Positions 1 to 4,774 of a stretch of DNA of 5,352 bases are shown piece after piece (position 1 is the stretch's first letter; the number at the start of each line of letters is the position of its first letter). The notes under the pieces were generated by a model. That model was not told the DNA's origin. It made no database searches and worked only from the letters and a program-made list of their open reading frames with translations. Source of the DNA: Bacteroidetes bacterium 4572_114 (lineage in GTDB: Bacteria; Bacteroidota; Bacteroidia; Bacteroidales; 4484-276). The stretch spans positions 1 to 5,352 of the forward strand of contig NIVA01000232.1 in NCBI GenBank assembly GCA_002254335.1, read 5' to 3'. The translations under genes were made by a program, and so were the position numbers.

Positions 1-311
1 CTTGAAGATTGTTTGTATGCCTTGCCGTCAACCAAAATCGTTATTTTCAGGCTGGAGTTTATGTCTTTGTAGTTTCCCGAAACATAAACAATTTCGCCCT
101 GTTCTGCTATAAATGAATAGCTCCAAATATCCTGTTGGCTAATTGCTTCAATAGTTTCAGTTATTAATTCGCCGGAAGGCAACCGATAACTGATCTGGTA
201 ATTTGAAATAGCATTTGAGGCCCGGTACTCCACTTTTTTTTCTTCCCTCTTTTCGCAGGAAGAAAAAATGAATATTCCTAGTATTACAAGTATTATAATT
301 TTTGGTTTCAT
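1..311 (-). CDS. Small lipoprotein, 3' end outside window
   Basis: The frame is open from the ATG at 309-311 to the window edge (103 codons), so the C-terminus is not visible. The protein starts MKPKIIILVILGIFIFSSC: two lysines, a hydrophobic stretch, then a lipobox (FSSC) with the acylated cysteine at residue 19. Signal peptidase II processing and anchoring in the inner or outer membrane are expected. The mature part looks rich in beta strands, with motifs such as VEYRASN, WSYSFIAEQGE, VYVSGNY and ITILVDGKAYK. From memory this pattern resembles small Bacteroidota lipoproteins with an MmpS-like beta fold, whose function is unknown; that likeness is not proven here. It lies downstream of the TonB-dependent receptor on the same strand, across 149 bp containing a stem-loop but no clear promoter. 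No Shine-Dalgarno sequence is seen. The lipoprotein call is firm; the function is unknown. Confidence 0.75.
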   Translation of the reverse strand, partial: MKPKIIILVILGIFIFSSCEKREEKKVEYRASNAISNYQISYRLPSGELITETIEAISQQDIWSYSFIAEQGEIVYVSGNYKDINSSLKITILVDGKAYKQSS

Positions 312-428
312 ATTATTCTATTTTTTCATTTCATTAAGGTCATTTGCTCTGCCTATACTGATTTATTGACGCGAAGCAATTGACAACTATTTTTTAGCTC
401 AATTAATTTTCACTTCTTTCACTGAGAC

Positions 429-454
429 CTTCCATCGTTTGAAAGACATGGAAG
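429..454. other. Stem-loop downstream of the TonB receptor gene
   Basis: CTTCCAT (429-435) and ATGGAAG (448-454) form a perfect 7-bp stem around a 12-nt loop, 6 nt past the receptor stop codon. No T-run follows in the direction of the receptor transcript, so this is not a standard intrinsic terminator; it may protect or process the mRNA 3' end. The stem sequence equals a unit of the octamer repeat at 2821-3260 facing its own reverse complement, which may be chance. Confidence 0.35.
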
Positions 455-460
455 CGTCTA

Positions 461-2578
461 TTAAAACTTAATAATCACATTCAAATAAAAAATCCTGCCC
501 GGTTCGTACAGGGCGGCATGTGAGCCAATGATCCTGCGGTTGAGGTGTTCGTAATAATCTTTGTCGAAAAGATTGTTGACACCTCCGGCAAACGAAAGAT
601 ATTGATTAACCTTATAACTGGCATTGATGCCGGCCGTGATAAAACCCGGTGTTCCTATTTCGTCGAATGCCTGGGAAATACGATTTTGACCGGCTACAAA
701 CCTCAGGTGAATTTCAGGCTTGAATTTATTCTCAAACAAAAAATAATGAACCCTGAAGTTTGCTTCAAATGGCGGGATTTCGGGCAGGGGGTCGTTGTTA
801 ACAATTTCAGAACCAACAACCTGTCCGTTTTCCACAATGTAATTGATTGCTTCAGGGTTACTGCCGGGGTTGTTTTCAGGCTTTAGTTGCGGGTTGCCGA
901 GGTAATCATAGTTATCGTACCCAACAGGCAAAAGGGTAATGAAACGCTCTGCCATATCCGGGCTTCTCGCCCCGCGCCCAAGTGCAAGATCAACTGAAAG
1001 TTGTTTGCTGAACCTGTAAATCAGCCCTGTGCTGAGGCTGACATTTACAAAATTGGAACTGGTCGAATCATTATAATAAACATCGTTGCCCATCATATTT
1101 TTCATTTGCATCGGATCGGAAGAAGCTTTGTTAATATCTATCCTTCCCGATAAAACCCAATCAAGCCGATGGTTCATCTGCCTTTTATACTCAACAAAGA
1201 ACCCCATATTTTTGATGTGTGCATTGCTCCAAAGGTTTTCCGTTTTTACCGGGAGGCCCGGTTGCATGATCAGGGTTTTTACCCGCCGGCCATCTTTAAA
1301 GATATTTTCATAATCCATGCCAATATTTAATAAGGACGCATCTTTACGTAAACCAAAATCAAGACGGCCACCGGTATTTTTTGCATCAATAATCGAAACG
1401 GCTGTTACCGTATCTGAAAACGGGCGCGATTTATTATCCATTTCGTGGTTAACATCAGAATTGTAAACTTTGGCATCAATTGAATGGAGCATGTTGCCGG
1501 GGTTCAGATAGTGATAATCTGCGGCCATTAGTTGGGTATTGTCTTCCCTCTCGTCCATAGGGAGTGCCGGAAACATGACATCCCTGCCGTGGGAATTTTT
1601 ATAGGAAAGTAAAACCCGATGTTTTTCCCAGGGGCTAATGCCAAGTTCGGCCGAGTAGTTATATTTTTTAAAAGACGAATGCACAACTTCTCCGTTCCCG
1701 TCTTTATAATTTCCGTAATCCTGATGGTTCCCCGTAAGGGCGAAATAGATATTCCGGTTTCCCCCGGTTATTGTAACATGTTCTTTATTACCGCCCCAAT
1801 TACTTTCCCATCCTTTGATGGCCTTGGCGTGCAGCTCAAATTTTTCGTATGGCCTTGCCTTTTCGGTAACTAAATTTAATACCGCACCAAAATTCGGCCC
1901 ATACCTTAGCGCATAAGGGCCTTTTATGATCTCTATCCTGCTGATATCGTTGATGTCGATGTGCGAAGATGCCGGGTCCATCCGGTTGGGGCAACCACCT
2001 TCAATTTTCTGACCGGTGTTGTTTTGAACGTTTAGCTGCGAAAATTTGAAACCACGAATTACCGGGTCGATATTTCCACCACCTTTACGGATACCGGAAA
2101 CATTAGGCTCCCTGCGGAGAAACTCGCCGGGACCGCGGGCCGGTAGTTTTTCGATGGCAACCTGATCGATAACATCTTTCCTGTATGGCTCACGTTCAAA
2201 TGCAATATCGGTGATTTCCACGCCCGCTATTTGCCGGATATCTTTTTCAAGGAAAATTTCCAGGGATTTATCTTTGCCTGTTTCAAGCTTGATTGTTATT
2301 GTGTAAATTTTACATCCAAGGTGGTTCACCTCAATCACATAATTATCTGATTTTAGGTTTGTAAACTTAAATTTTCCATTTTCATCCGTGGTAACCCCTA
2401 AATTTCCGGGGTTCAAAAAAACCTCTGCCCGGCTCACCGGCCCACCGGTTTCATCTGACATTACTTTTCCATTAATTGACAAGGTCCCCTGTGCCGATAG
2501 TGTTGCTGTAAAAACAAGGAAGATAAATATCGAAAATATTACTCTGCTTTGGGGGATGTAAATAGTTAAACCCTTCAT
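461..2578 (-). CDS. TonB-dependent copper receptor, OprC/NosA-like
   Basis: This 705-residue outer-membrane receptor probably imports copper using TonB energy. Residues 1-30 are a signal peptide ending TLSAQ. Residues about 32-113 form a carboxypeptidase-regulatory-like domain (INGKVMSDETGGPVSRAEV, TTDENGKFKF), as is usual for Bacteroidota. Residues about 125-240 are the plug (RREPNVSGIRKGGG, VIRGFKFSQLNV, RIEIIKGPYALRYG). The rest is the barrel, ending in the aromatic beta-signal YLNVIIKF. The plug carries GGCPNRMDP, giving C196-x3-M200, and the barrel carries H378-E-M380. These match the CxxxM and HxM copper ligands of Pseudomonas OprC, with nearly the same C-to-H spacing (182 residues, against about 180 in OprC from memory). 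A methionine-rich loop (M490, M492, M495, M496) may help collect copper. After NPQLKPENN (about residue 570) the usual next four barrel strands seem absent. The start is the ATG before the signal peptide; no Shine-Dalgarno is seen. Confidence 0.9.
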   Translation of the reverse strand: MKGLTIYIPQSRVIFSIFIFLVFTATLSAQGTLSINGKVMSDETGGPVSRAEVFLNPGNLGVTTDENGKFKFTNLKSDNYVIEVNHLGCKIYTITIKLETGKDKSLEIFLEKDIRQIAGVEITDIAFEREPYRKDVIDQVAIEKLPARGPGEFLRREPNVSGIRKGGGNIDPVIRGFKFSQLNVQNNTGQKIEGGCPNRMDPASSHIDINDISRIEIIKGPYALRYGPNFGAVLNLVTEKARPYEKFELHAKAIKGWESNWGGNKEHVTITGGNRNIYFALTGNHQDYGNYKDGNGEVVHSSFKKYNYSAELGISPWEKHRVLLSYKNSHGRDVMFPALPMDEREDNTQLMAADYHYLNPGNMLHSIDAKVYNSDVNHEMDNKSRPFSDTVTAVSIIDAKNTGGRLDFGLRKDASLLNIGMDYENIFKDGRRVKTLIMQPGLPVKTENLWSNAHIKNMGFFVEYKRQMNHRLDWVLSGRIDINKASSDPMQMKNMMGNDVYYNDSTSSNFVNVSLSTGLIYRFSKQLSVDLALGRGARSPDMAERFITLLPVGYDNYDYLGNPQLKPENNPGSNPEAINYIVENGQVVGSEIVNNDPLPEIPPFEANFRVHYFLFENKFKPEIHLRFVAGQNRISQAFDEIGTPGFITAGINASYKVNQYLSFAGGVNNLFDKDYYEHLNRRIIGSHAALYEPGRIFYLNVIIKF

Positions 2579-2597
2579 GTGATTTTTAATTATGTCA

Positions 2598-2605
2598 CAA
2601 AACTA
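2598..2605 (-). promoter_or_regulatory. Candidate -7 promoter box of the receptor gene
   Basis: Read on the minus strand, 2605-2598 is TAGTTTTG, an exact match to the Bacteroidota -7 consensus TAnnTTTG. Its end lies 19 nt before the receptor ATG, so transcription would start about 12-15 nt upstream of the gene. No clear TTTG -33 box is seen at the expected distance, which suggests that an activator may be needed. Confidence 0.5.
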
Positions 2606-2609
2606 TATA

Positions 2610-2642
2610 TTTTACATGTAAAAACATTTAGAATACTCTAAA
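2610..2642. promoter_or_regulatory. Two adjacent palindromes upstream of the receptor
   Basis: TTTTACATGTAAAA (2610-2623) is a perfect 14-bp palindrome. Three bases further on, TTTAGA (2627-2632) and TCTAAA (2637-2642) form a 6-4-6 inverted repeat. Both lie directly upstream of the -7 box, where an activator or repressor of the receptor would bind. The regulator is unknown; a copper-responsive or Crp/Fnr-type dimer is conceivable but not shown. The direct repeat TATATTTTACA (2606-2616) / TACATTTTACA (2655-2665) may belong to the same site. Confidence 0.4.
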
Positions 2643-2710
2643 AATTGGGGGAAATACATTTTACAGGTTGGGTTTTATACAGTTAGCTACTATTTTAATG
2701 TGAATGTTTA

Positions 2711-2755
2711 ACAAAAATAATCCCAATCCCGAAGTATTTCCGGATTGGGATTTTC
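2711..2755. terminator. Bidirectional intrinsic terminator
   Basis: AATCCCAATCC (2719-2729) pairs perfectly with GGATTGGGATT (2742-2752), an 11-bp stem. Inside it, GAA/TTC (2731-2733/2738-2740) adds three more pairs after one C-C mismatch. On the minus strand the stem is followed by a T-rich tract (complement of 2711-2720); on the plus strand by TTTT (2751-2754). It would end minus-strand transcripts from the membrane-protein gene before the receptor promoter. Confidence 0.8.
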
Positions 2756-2820
2756 TCACATGTGCAGATGCTTCGCTCAATATTCATCGCCAATCTGGTC
2801 AGGCGGACTTTATTTCACAA
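2756..2820. other. Unassigned intergenic spacer
   Basis: No gene is seen here. The stretch holds the 8-bp palindrome CACATGTG (2757-2764) and a GC-richer patch near 2789-2805 with a short CGCC/GGCG stem. This patch could be a remnant of another dispersed intergenic repeat, but one copy in the window cannot show that. Confidence 0.3.
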
Positions 2821-2896
2821 TTCCATTATTCCATCCCTCAATTTTTCTATTCTTCCATCTTTCCACTATTCCATCCTTCCATCCTTCCATTCTTCC
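2821..2896. repeat. Octamer tandem array 1 (degenerate)
   Basis: The stretch divides without gaps into 8-nt units: ttccatta, ttccatcc, ctcaattt, ttctattc, ttccatct, ttccacta, ttccatcc, ttccatcc, ttccattc, then ttcc. Two units (2837-2852) have decayed but keep the 8-nt phase. It borders the first structured element. It is the oldest-looking of three arrays built on the same unit. Confidence 0.85.
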
Positions 2897-3016
2897 AAAA
2901 AGCAAATATTTGGGGGAATAGCTGTCAGACAGTTTTGATTAAAAGCCAGACATATAATACTTTAACTTCGTGTGTAATATAGAAGGGAACTGTCTGACAG
3001 CTTTTTAGACCGGACT
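2897..3016. repeat. Structured element, copy A (120 bp)
   Basis: This element interrupts the octamer array. It contains a perfect 15-bp inverted repeat, AGCTGTCAGACAGTT (2920-2934) and AACTGTCTGACAGCT (2988-3002). An inner stem pairs ATATAATAC (2952-2960) with GTGTAATAT (2972-2980), with one mismatch and one G-T pair. Each outer arm is itself a near palindrome (CTGTC-A/T-GACAG). A T-run (3002-3006) follows the stem on the plus strand. No protein is encoded. Removing the element together with one flanking CTTCC restores an unbroken octamer array. A non-autonomous MITE- or REPIN-like element is the best guess; no transposase is present in the window. Confidence 0.8.
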
Positions 3017-3045
3017 CTTCCATCTTTTCACCATTCCATTCTTCC
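3017..3045. repeat. Octamer tandem array 2 (short)
   Basis: Units cttccatc, ttttcacc, attccatt and a partial cttcc lie between the two structured elements and keep the same 8-nt phase. Element A plus this array repeats with a period of about 149 nt, so the pair of elements may have arisen by one tandem duplication rather than two insertions. Confidence 0.75.
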
Positions 3046-3166
3046 AAAAAGCAAATATTTAGGCGAATAGCTGTCAGACAGTTTTGATTAAAAGCCAGAC
3101 ATATAATACTTTAGCTTCTGTGTGTAATATAGAAGAGAACTGTCTGACAGCTTTTTAGACCGGACT
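3046..3166. repeat. Structured element, copy B (121 bp)
   Basis: Second copy of the element at 2897-3016. It has the same outer arms (3069-3083 and 3138-3152) and inner stem (3101-3109 and 3122-3130). It differs from copy A by four substitutions and one inserted T; none falls in a stem. The inserted T lies in the apical loop and shifts the frame of any ORF passing through. The right half is translated as the last 17 residues of the membrane protein, whose stop codon (3111-3113) lies at the edge of the apical loop. Confidence 0.8.
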
Positions 3167-3644
3167 CTTCCATCTTTCCATTCTTCCATCTTTCCACCCT
3201 TCCATCTTTCCATTCTTCCATCTTTCCATTCTTCCATCTTTCCACCCTTCCATCTTTCCAAAGCCCAATGGCAAATGCAAGTAATGAATATAATGTGGCC
3301 GAAATGAAACTTGTTTTATCAATAGTATCGAAAACCAATTCAGCTACACCACGCAGGATAAAAATCAAACCGATGATAAAAATGGCCGGTTTTAAAAATG
3401 GTAATTTTTTGAACCTGCCGTCTGCTGAAAGCCCGTATAATCCGAAAACTAGAAATACCAGCGCAACAAAAATAGTTATCAGATATGGTATAATTGGGTG
3501 GATTTCTGTAAGTTGTGTCATTTCGCCACCAATGCCTGTGTCGTCAAACATTTGGCTGGGCCAAAACAGCCCGACAATATGTCCTATGGCAATAATTATA
3601 TTTATGTATCCACCGAATCTGAGCATAGCCATTCTATTTGTCAT
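3111..3644 (-). CDS. Four-helix membrane protein with repeat-derived tail
   Basis: This is an inner-membrane protein of unknown function, 177 residues as read. Predicted helices are about 9-28, 52-73, 84-104 and 112-128. The short loops carry SADGRFKKLPFLKP and a conserved-looking HPIIPYL. From memory similar small four-helix proteins occur in Bacteroidota and Proteobacteria without an assigned role. The native-looking part ends at GLW (residue 129). Residues 129-160 are exactly two copies of WKDGRVERWKNGKMEE, translated from the octamer array, and 161-177 come from structured element B, which provides the stop. The real C-terminus was therefore probably near residue 128, and the charged tail is acquired. 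The start is the ATG at 3644; Met5 and Met7 are alternatives and no Shine-Dalgarno is seen. The gene is divergent from the antitoxin gene. Confidence 0.8.
   Translation of the reverse strand: MTNRMAMLRFGGYINIIIAIGHIVGLFWPSQMFDDTGIGGEMTQLTEIHPIIPYLITIFVALVFLVFGLYGLSADGRFKKLPFLKPAIFIIGLIFILRGVAELVFDTIDKTSFISATLYSLLAFAIGLWKDGRVERWKNGKMEEWKDGRVERWKNGKMEESGLKSCQTVLFYITHRS
3167..3260. repeat. Octamer tandem array 3 (regular)
   Basis: About 11.75 units of 8 nt alternate cttccatc with tttccatt or tttccacc, making a 16-nt higher-order unit. It is much more regular than arrays 1 and 2, which suggests recent expansion. It lies wholly inside the membrane-protein ORF and is read on the minus strand as two copies of WKDGRVERWKNGKMEE. 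Each strand is strongly purine/pyrimidine-biased. Confidence 0.95.
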
Positions 3645-3655
3645 TAAAAAAACAA

Positions 3656-3688
3656 CAGGTATATATTTTTGTTTAATTAAAATGCAAA
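3656..3688 (-). promoter_or_regulatory. Possible promoter of the membrane-protein gene
   Basis: On the minus strand, TTTG (3688-3685) is followed after 21 nt by TATACCTG (3663-3656). This fits a Bacteroidota -33/-7 pair only in part, because the second box departs from TAnnTTTG at two positions. The spacing and place before the ATG at 3644 are plausible. Confidence 0.3.
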
Positions 3689-3763
3689 GTTAATGAAACC
3701 TTTAATATCATTTTTGAAAATGCAAATACGGGGCGGTCGTACGGACAAGTTTGAAATTATTTG

Positions 3764-3771
3764 TATATTTG
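3764..3771 (+). promoter_or_regulatory. -7 promoter box of the antitoxin gene
   Basis: TATATTTG matches the Bacteroidota -7 consensus TAnnTTTG exactly, 19 nt before the antitoxin ATG. A TTTG at 3750-3753 is too close to be the -33 box. Transcription would start near 3778, giving a short leader. Confidence 0.5.
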
Positions 3772-3788
3772 CACACATAAACTGTGTG
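3772..3788. promoter_or_regulatory. Candidate antitoxin operator
   Basis: CACACA (3772-3777) and TGTGTG (3783-3788) form a perfect 6-5-6 inverted repeat. It abuts the -7 box, covers the expected transcription start and ends 2 nt before the antitoxin ATG. This is where a ribbon-helix-helix antitoxin would repress its own operon. No Shine-Dalgarno lies there, so the symmetry is not explained by translation signals. Confidence 0.5.
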
Positions 3789-3790
3789 AT

Positions 3791-4012
3791 ATGAAAAATG
3801 TAACTTTAGCCATTCCTGATGATTTGCTCAACAAAAGCAGGCAGTATGCTTTGGAACACAATACCAGCCTTAATCAAATGGTTAGGGACTATTTGAGTTC
3901 CAGGGTTATGAAGGACAGAAAAAGAGGCCAGGAATCCCTTTTTGAACTTATGGACAGTGCAGAAGTAAAAACCAATGTAATATGGACCCGGGATGATTTA
4001 TACAAAAGATAA
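3791..4012 (+). CDS. vapB: VapB-type ribbon-helix-helix antitoxin
   Basis: This 73-residue protein begins MKNVTLAIPDDLLNKSRQYA. The beta strand (NVTLAIP), first helix (DDLLNKSRQYALEHN) and second helix (SLNQMVRDYLSSRV) are the ribbon-helix-helix DNA-binding fold. The C-terminal part (SLFELMDSAEV, VIWTRDDLYKR) is the usual toxin-binding tail of antitoxins paired with PIN toxins, so the antitoxin appears complete. It would neutralise VapC and repress the operon through the inverted repeat just upstream. The ATG at 3791 is preferred: a start at the upstream TTG (3761) would put the promoter box inside the gene. The partner toxin overlaps by 20 bp but is cut off, so this is now an orphan antitoxin that could still act in trans on related toxins. 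Confidence 0.85.
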   Translation: MKNVTLAIPDDLLNKSRQYALEHNTSLNQMVRDYLSSRVMKDRKRGQESLFELMDSAEVKTNVIWTRDDLYKR

Positions 4013-4763
4013 GATTTTTATCGACACCAATGTTCTTGTTTACACTCAAAACAAAAAAGAAACCTGGATATTCTTTTACCTCTTGTTCAAAATGTTCAAT
4101 CTCTTTTTTCAAATACTCATTTAGGATTTGGATTTGTGGCCCTTCATTTAATTCTTCACCATTGATTTTTCTAACCAAAAGATTGTTGATTTCTTCAAGT
4201 AAACGTTTGTCAGTTACTTGAGTATCTATTAATTTTTGAAACTCCACCGGGGGCATTGTGTTGGTTTGCTCAATCCACTTGCATGCAAAAATGGGCCGCA
4301 GCACATAAAAGTATTTCTTGGTACGGACGAAATCCTTTTGCAGATAATGTTTAAAGTTTCCTTTGGCCATGCTCAAATAGTGGTATGTGCACGATTTGGC
4401 ATTGAAGTATTCCGCCAAAAGCCCCCTTAATTTTTTTGCCGTTGAATATTGCTCGATGTAAATAATAGGGCTAAGGAGCCACTCCAATAATGGGGGGTTG
4501 GATTTCCTGAAAAGTTTTAGGGTTTTCCTTAATTCCCAGCCGGCCACGTCTAATTCGCCGGGGAGCATTTGTTCAATGTTATCTTTTTTATCGTCAATTG
4601 AGAGGTACCAACTTGGTTTGTGGACATATATAAAACGTACGTCCCAATCACTGTCGGTAGAGGCAAACCCCCAGGCGCGGCTTCCTGACTCCACGGCCAG
4701 CAGGATTTTTATCTCATTCTCTTCCTCAATTTTTCTTAATGCTATTTCAATCTGTTTTTTCAT
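3948..4763 (-). CDS. RlaP-like nucleotidyltransferase with replaced C-terminus
   Basis: This 271-residue protein is a predicted nucleotidyltransferase of the DNA polymerase beta superfamily, RlaP type (PF10127/COG3541 by recall). Residues 27-44 hold the signature GSRAWG followed by DSDWDVRF, with metal-binding D39 and D41. LDVAGWELRK (71-80) holds the region of the third acidic residue, and SNPPLLEWLLSPIIY (88-102) is also typical. RlaP proteins are linked to RNA repair, but the exact substrate is unknown and no RNA ligase or Rtc gene is present here. Residues up to about 233 look native. From about 234 to 271 the frame is the antisense of vapC and vapB, so the true C-terminus was lost. The catalytic part is intact and activity is possible. 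The start has a good Shine-Dalgarno, and the gene lies 11 bp after kdsA, suggesting one operon. Confidence 0.8.
   Translation of the reverse strand: MKKQIEIALRKIEEENEIKILLAVESGSRAWGFASTDSDWDVRFIYVHKPSWYLSIDDKKDNIEQMLPGELDVAGWELRKTLKLFRKSNPPLLEWLLSPIIYIEQYSTAKKLRGLLAEYFNAKSCTYHYLSMAKGNFKHYLQKDFVRTKKYFYVLRPIFACKWIEQTNTMPPVEFQKLIDTQVTDKRLLEEINNLLVRKINGEELNEGPQIQILNEYLKKEIEHFEQEVKEYPGFFFVLSVNKNIGVDKNLIFCINHPGSILHWFLLLHCP
3993..4061 (+). pseudogene. vapC: VapC PIN-domain toxin, 5' fragment
   Basis: From the ATG at 3993, overlapping vapB by 20 bp as is common in vapBC operons, the frame reads MIYTKDKIFIDTNVLVYTQ. KIFIDTNVLVY is the first strand of a PIN ribonuclease domain with its first catalytic aspartate (residue 11). 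After about residue 23 the frame enters antisense sequence of the neighbouring nucleotidyltransferase and stops at 4122-4124. VapC proteins are normally about 130-140 residues, so the later acidic catalytic residues are all missing and the protein cannot be an active nuclease. The rest of the gene is not elsewhere in the window. Confidence 0.75.
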
Positions 4764-4773
4764 CCCACTCCTT
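4764..4773 (-). promoter_or_regulatory. Shine-Dalgarno of the nucleotidyltransferase
   Basis: On the minus strand AAGGAG (4773-4768) lies 4 nt before the ATG at 4763, within the 11-bp gap after the kdsA stop. It is the only clear Shine-Dalgarno in the window. It supports the chosen start and translation from a shared kdsA transcript. Confidence 0.55.
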
Positions 4774-4774
4774 A

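Noticed and set aside
545..886. 113-codon plus-strand ORF and other plus-strand ORFs within 461-2578
   Set aside because: They are antisense shadows of the receptor gene with no recognisable domains.
2581..2703. Riboswitch (e.g. cobalamin) before the TonB receptor
   Set aside because: The expected leader is only about 12-15 nt and no conserved riboswitch core is visible; the copper motifs also argue against a cobalamin receptor.
2704..2982. 92-codon plus-strand ORF with a Phe/Pro/Ser-rich product
   Set aside because: It begins at the terminator and runs through the octamer array and structured element A; it is open only because the repeat has no stops.
2988..3006. Element hairpin plus T-run as an intrinsic terminator for a gene
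   Set aside because: The T-run serves only plus-strand transcripts and no plus-strand gene lies upstream; the long loop (53 nt) also fits poorly.
2897..3166. CRISPR array
   Set aside because: There are only two 120-bp copies with inverted-repeat structure, separated by low-complexity octamers rather than unique spacers.
3268..3693. 141-codon plus-strand ORF
   Set aside because: It is antisense to the four-helix membrane protein, whose hydrophobic pattern is convincing; the plus-strand product has no recognisable domain.
3761..3790. TTG start extending the antitoxin by 10 residues
   Set aside because: It would overlap the -7 box and the candidate operator; the ATG at 3791 begins exactly at the conserved strand of the ribbon-helix-helix domain.
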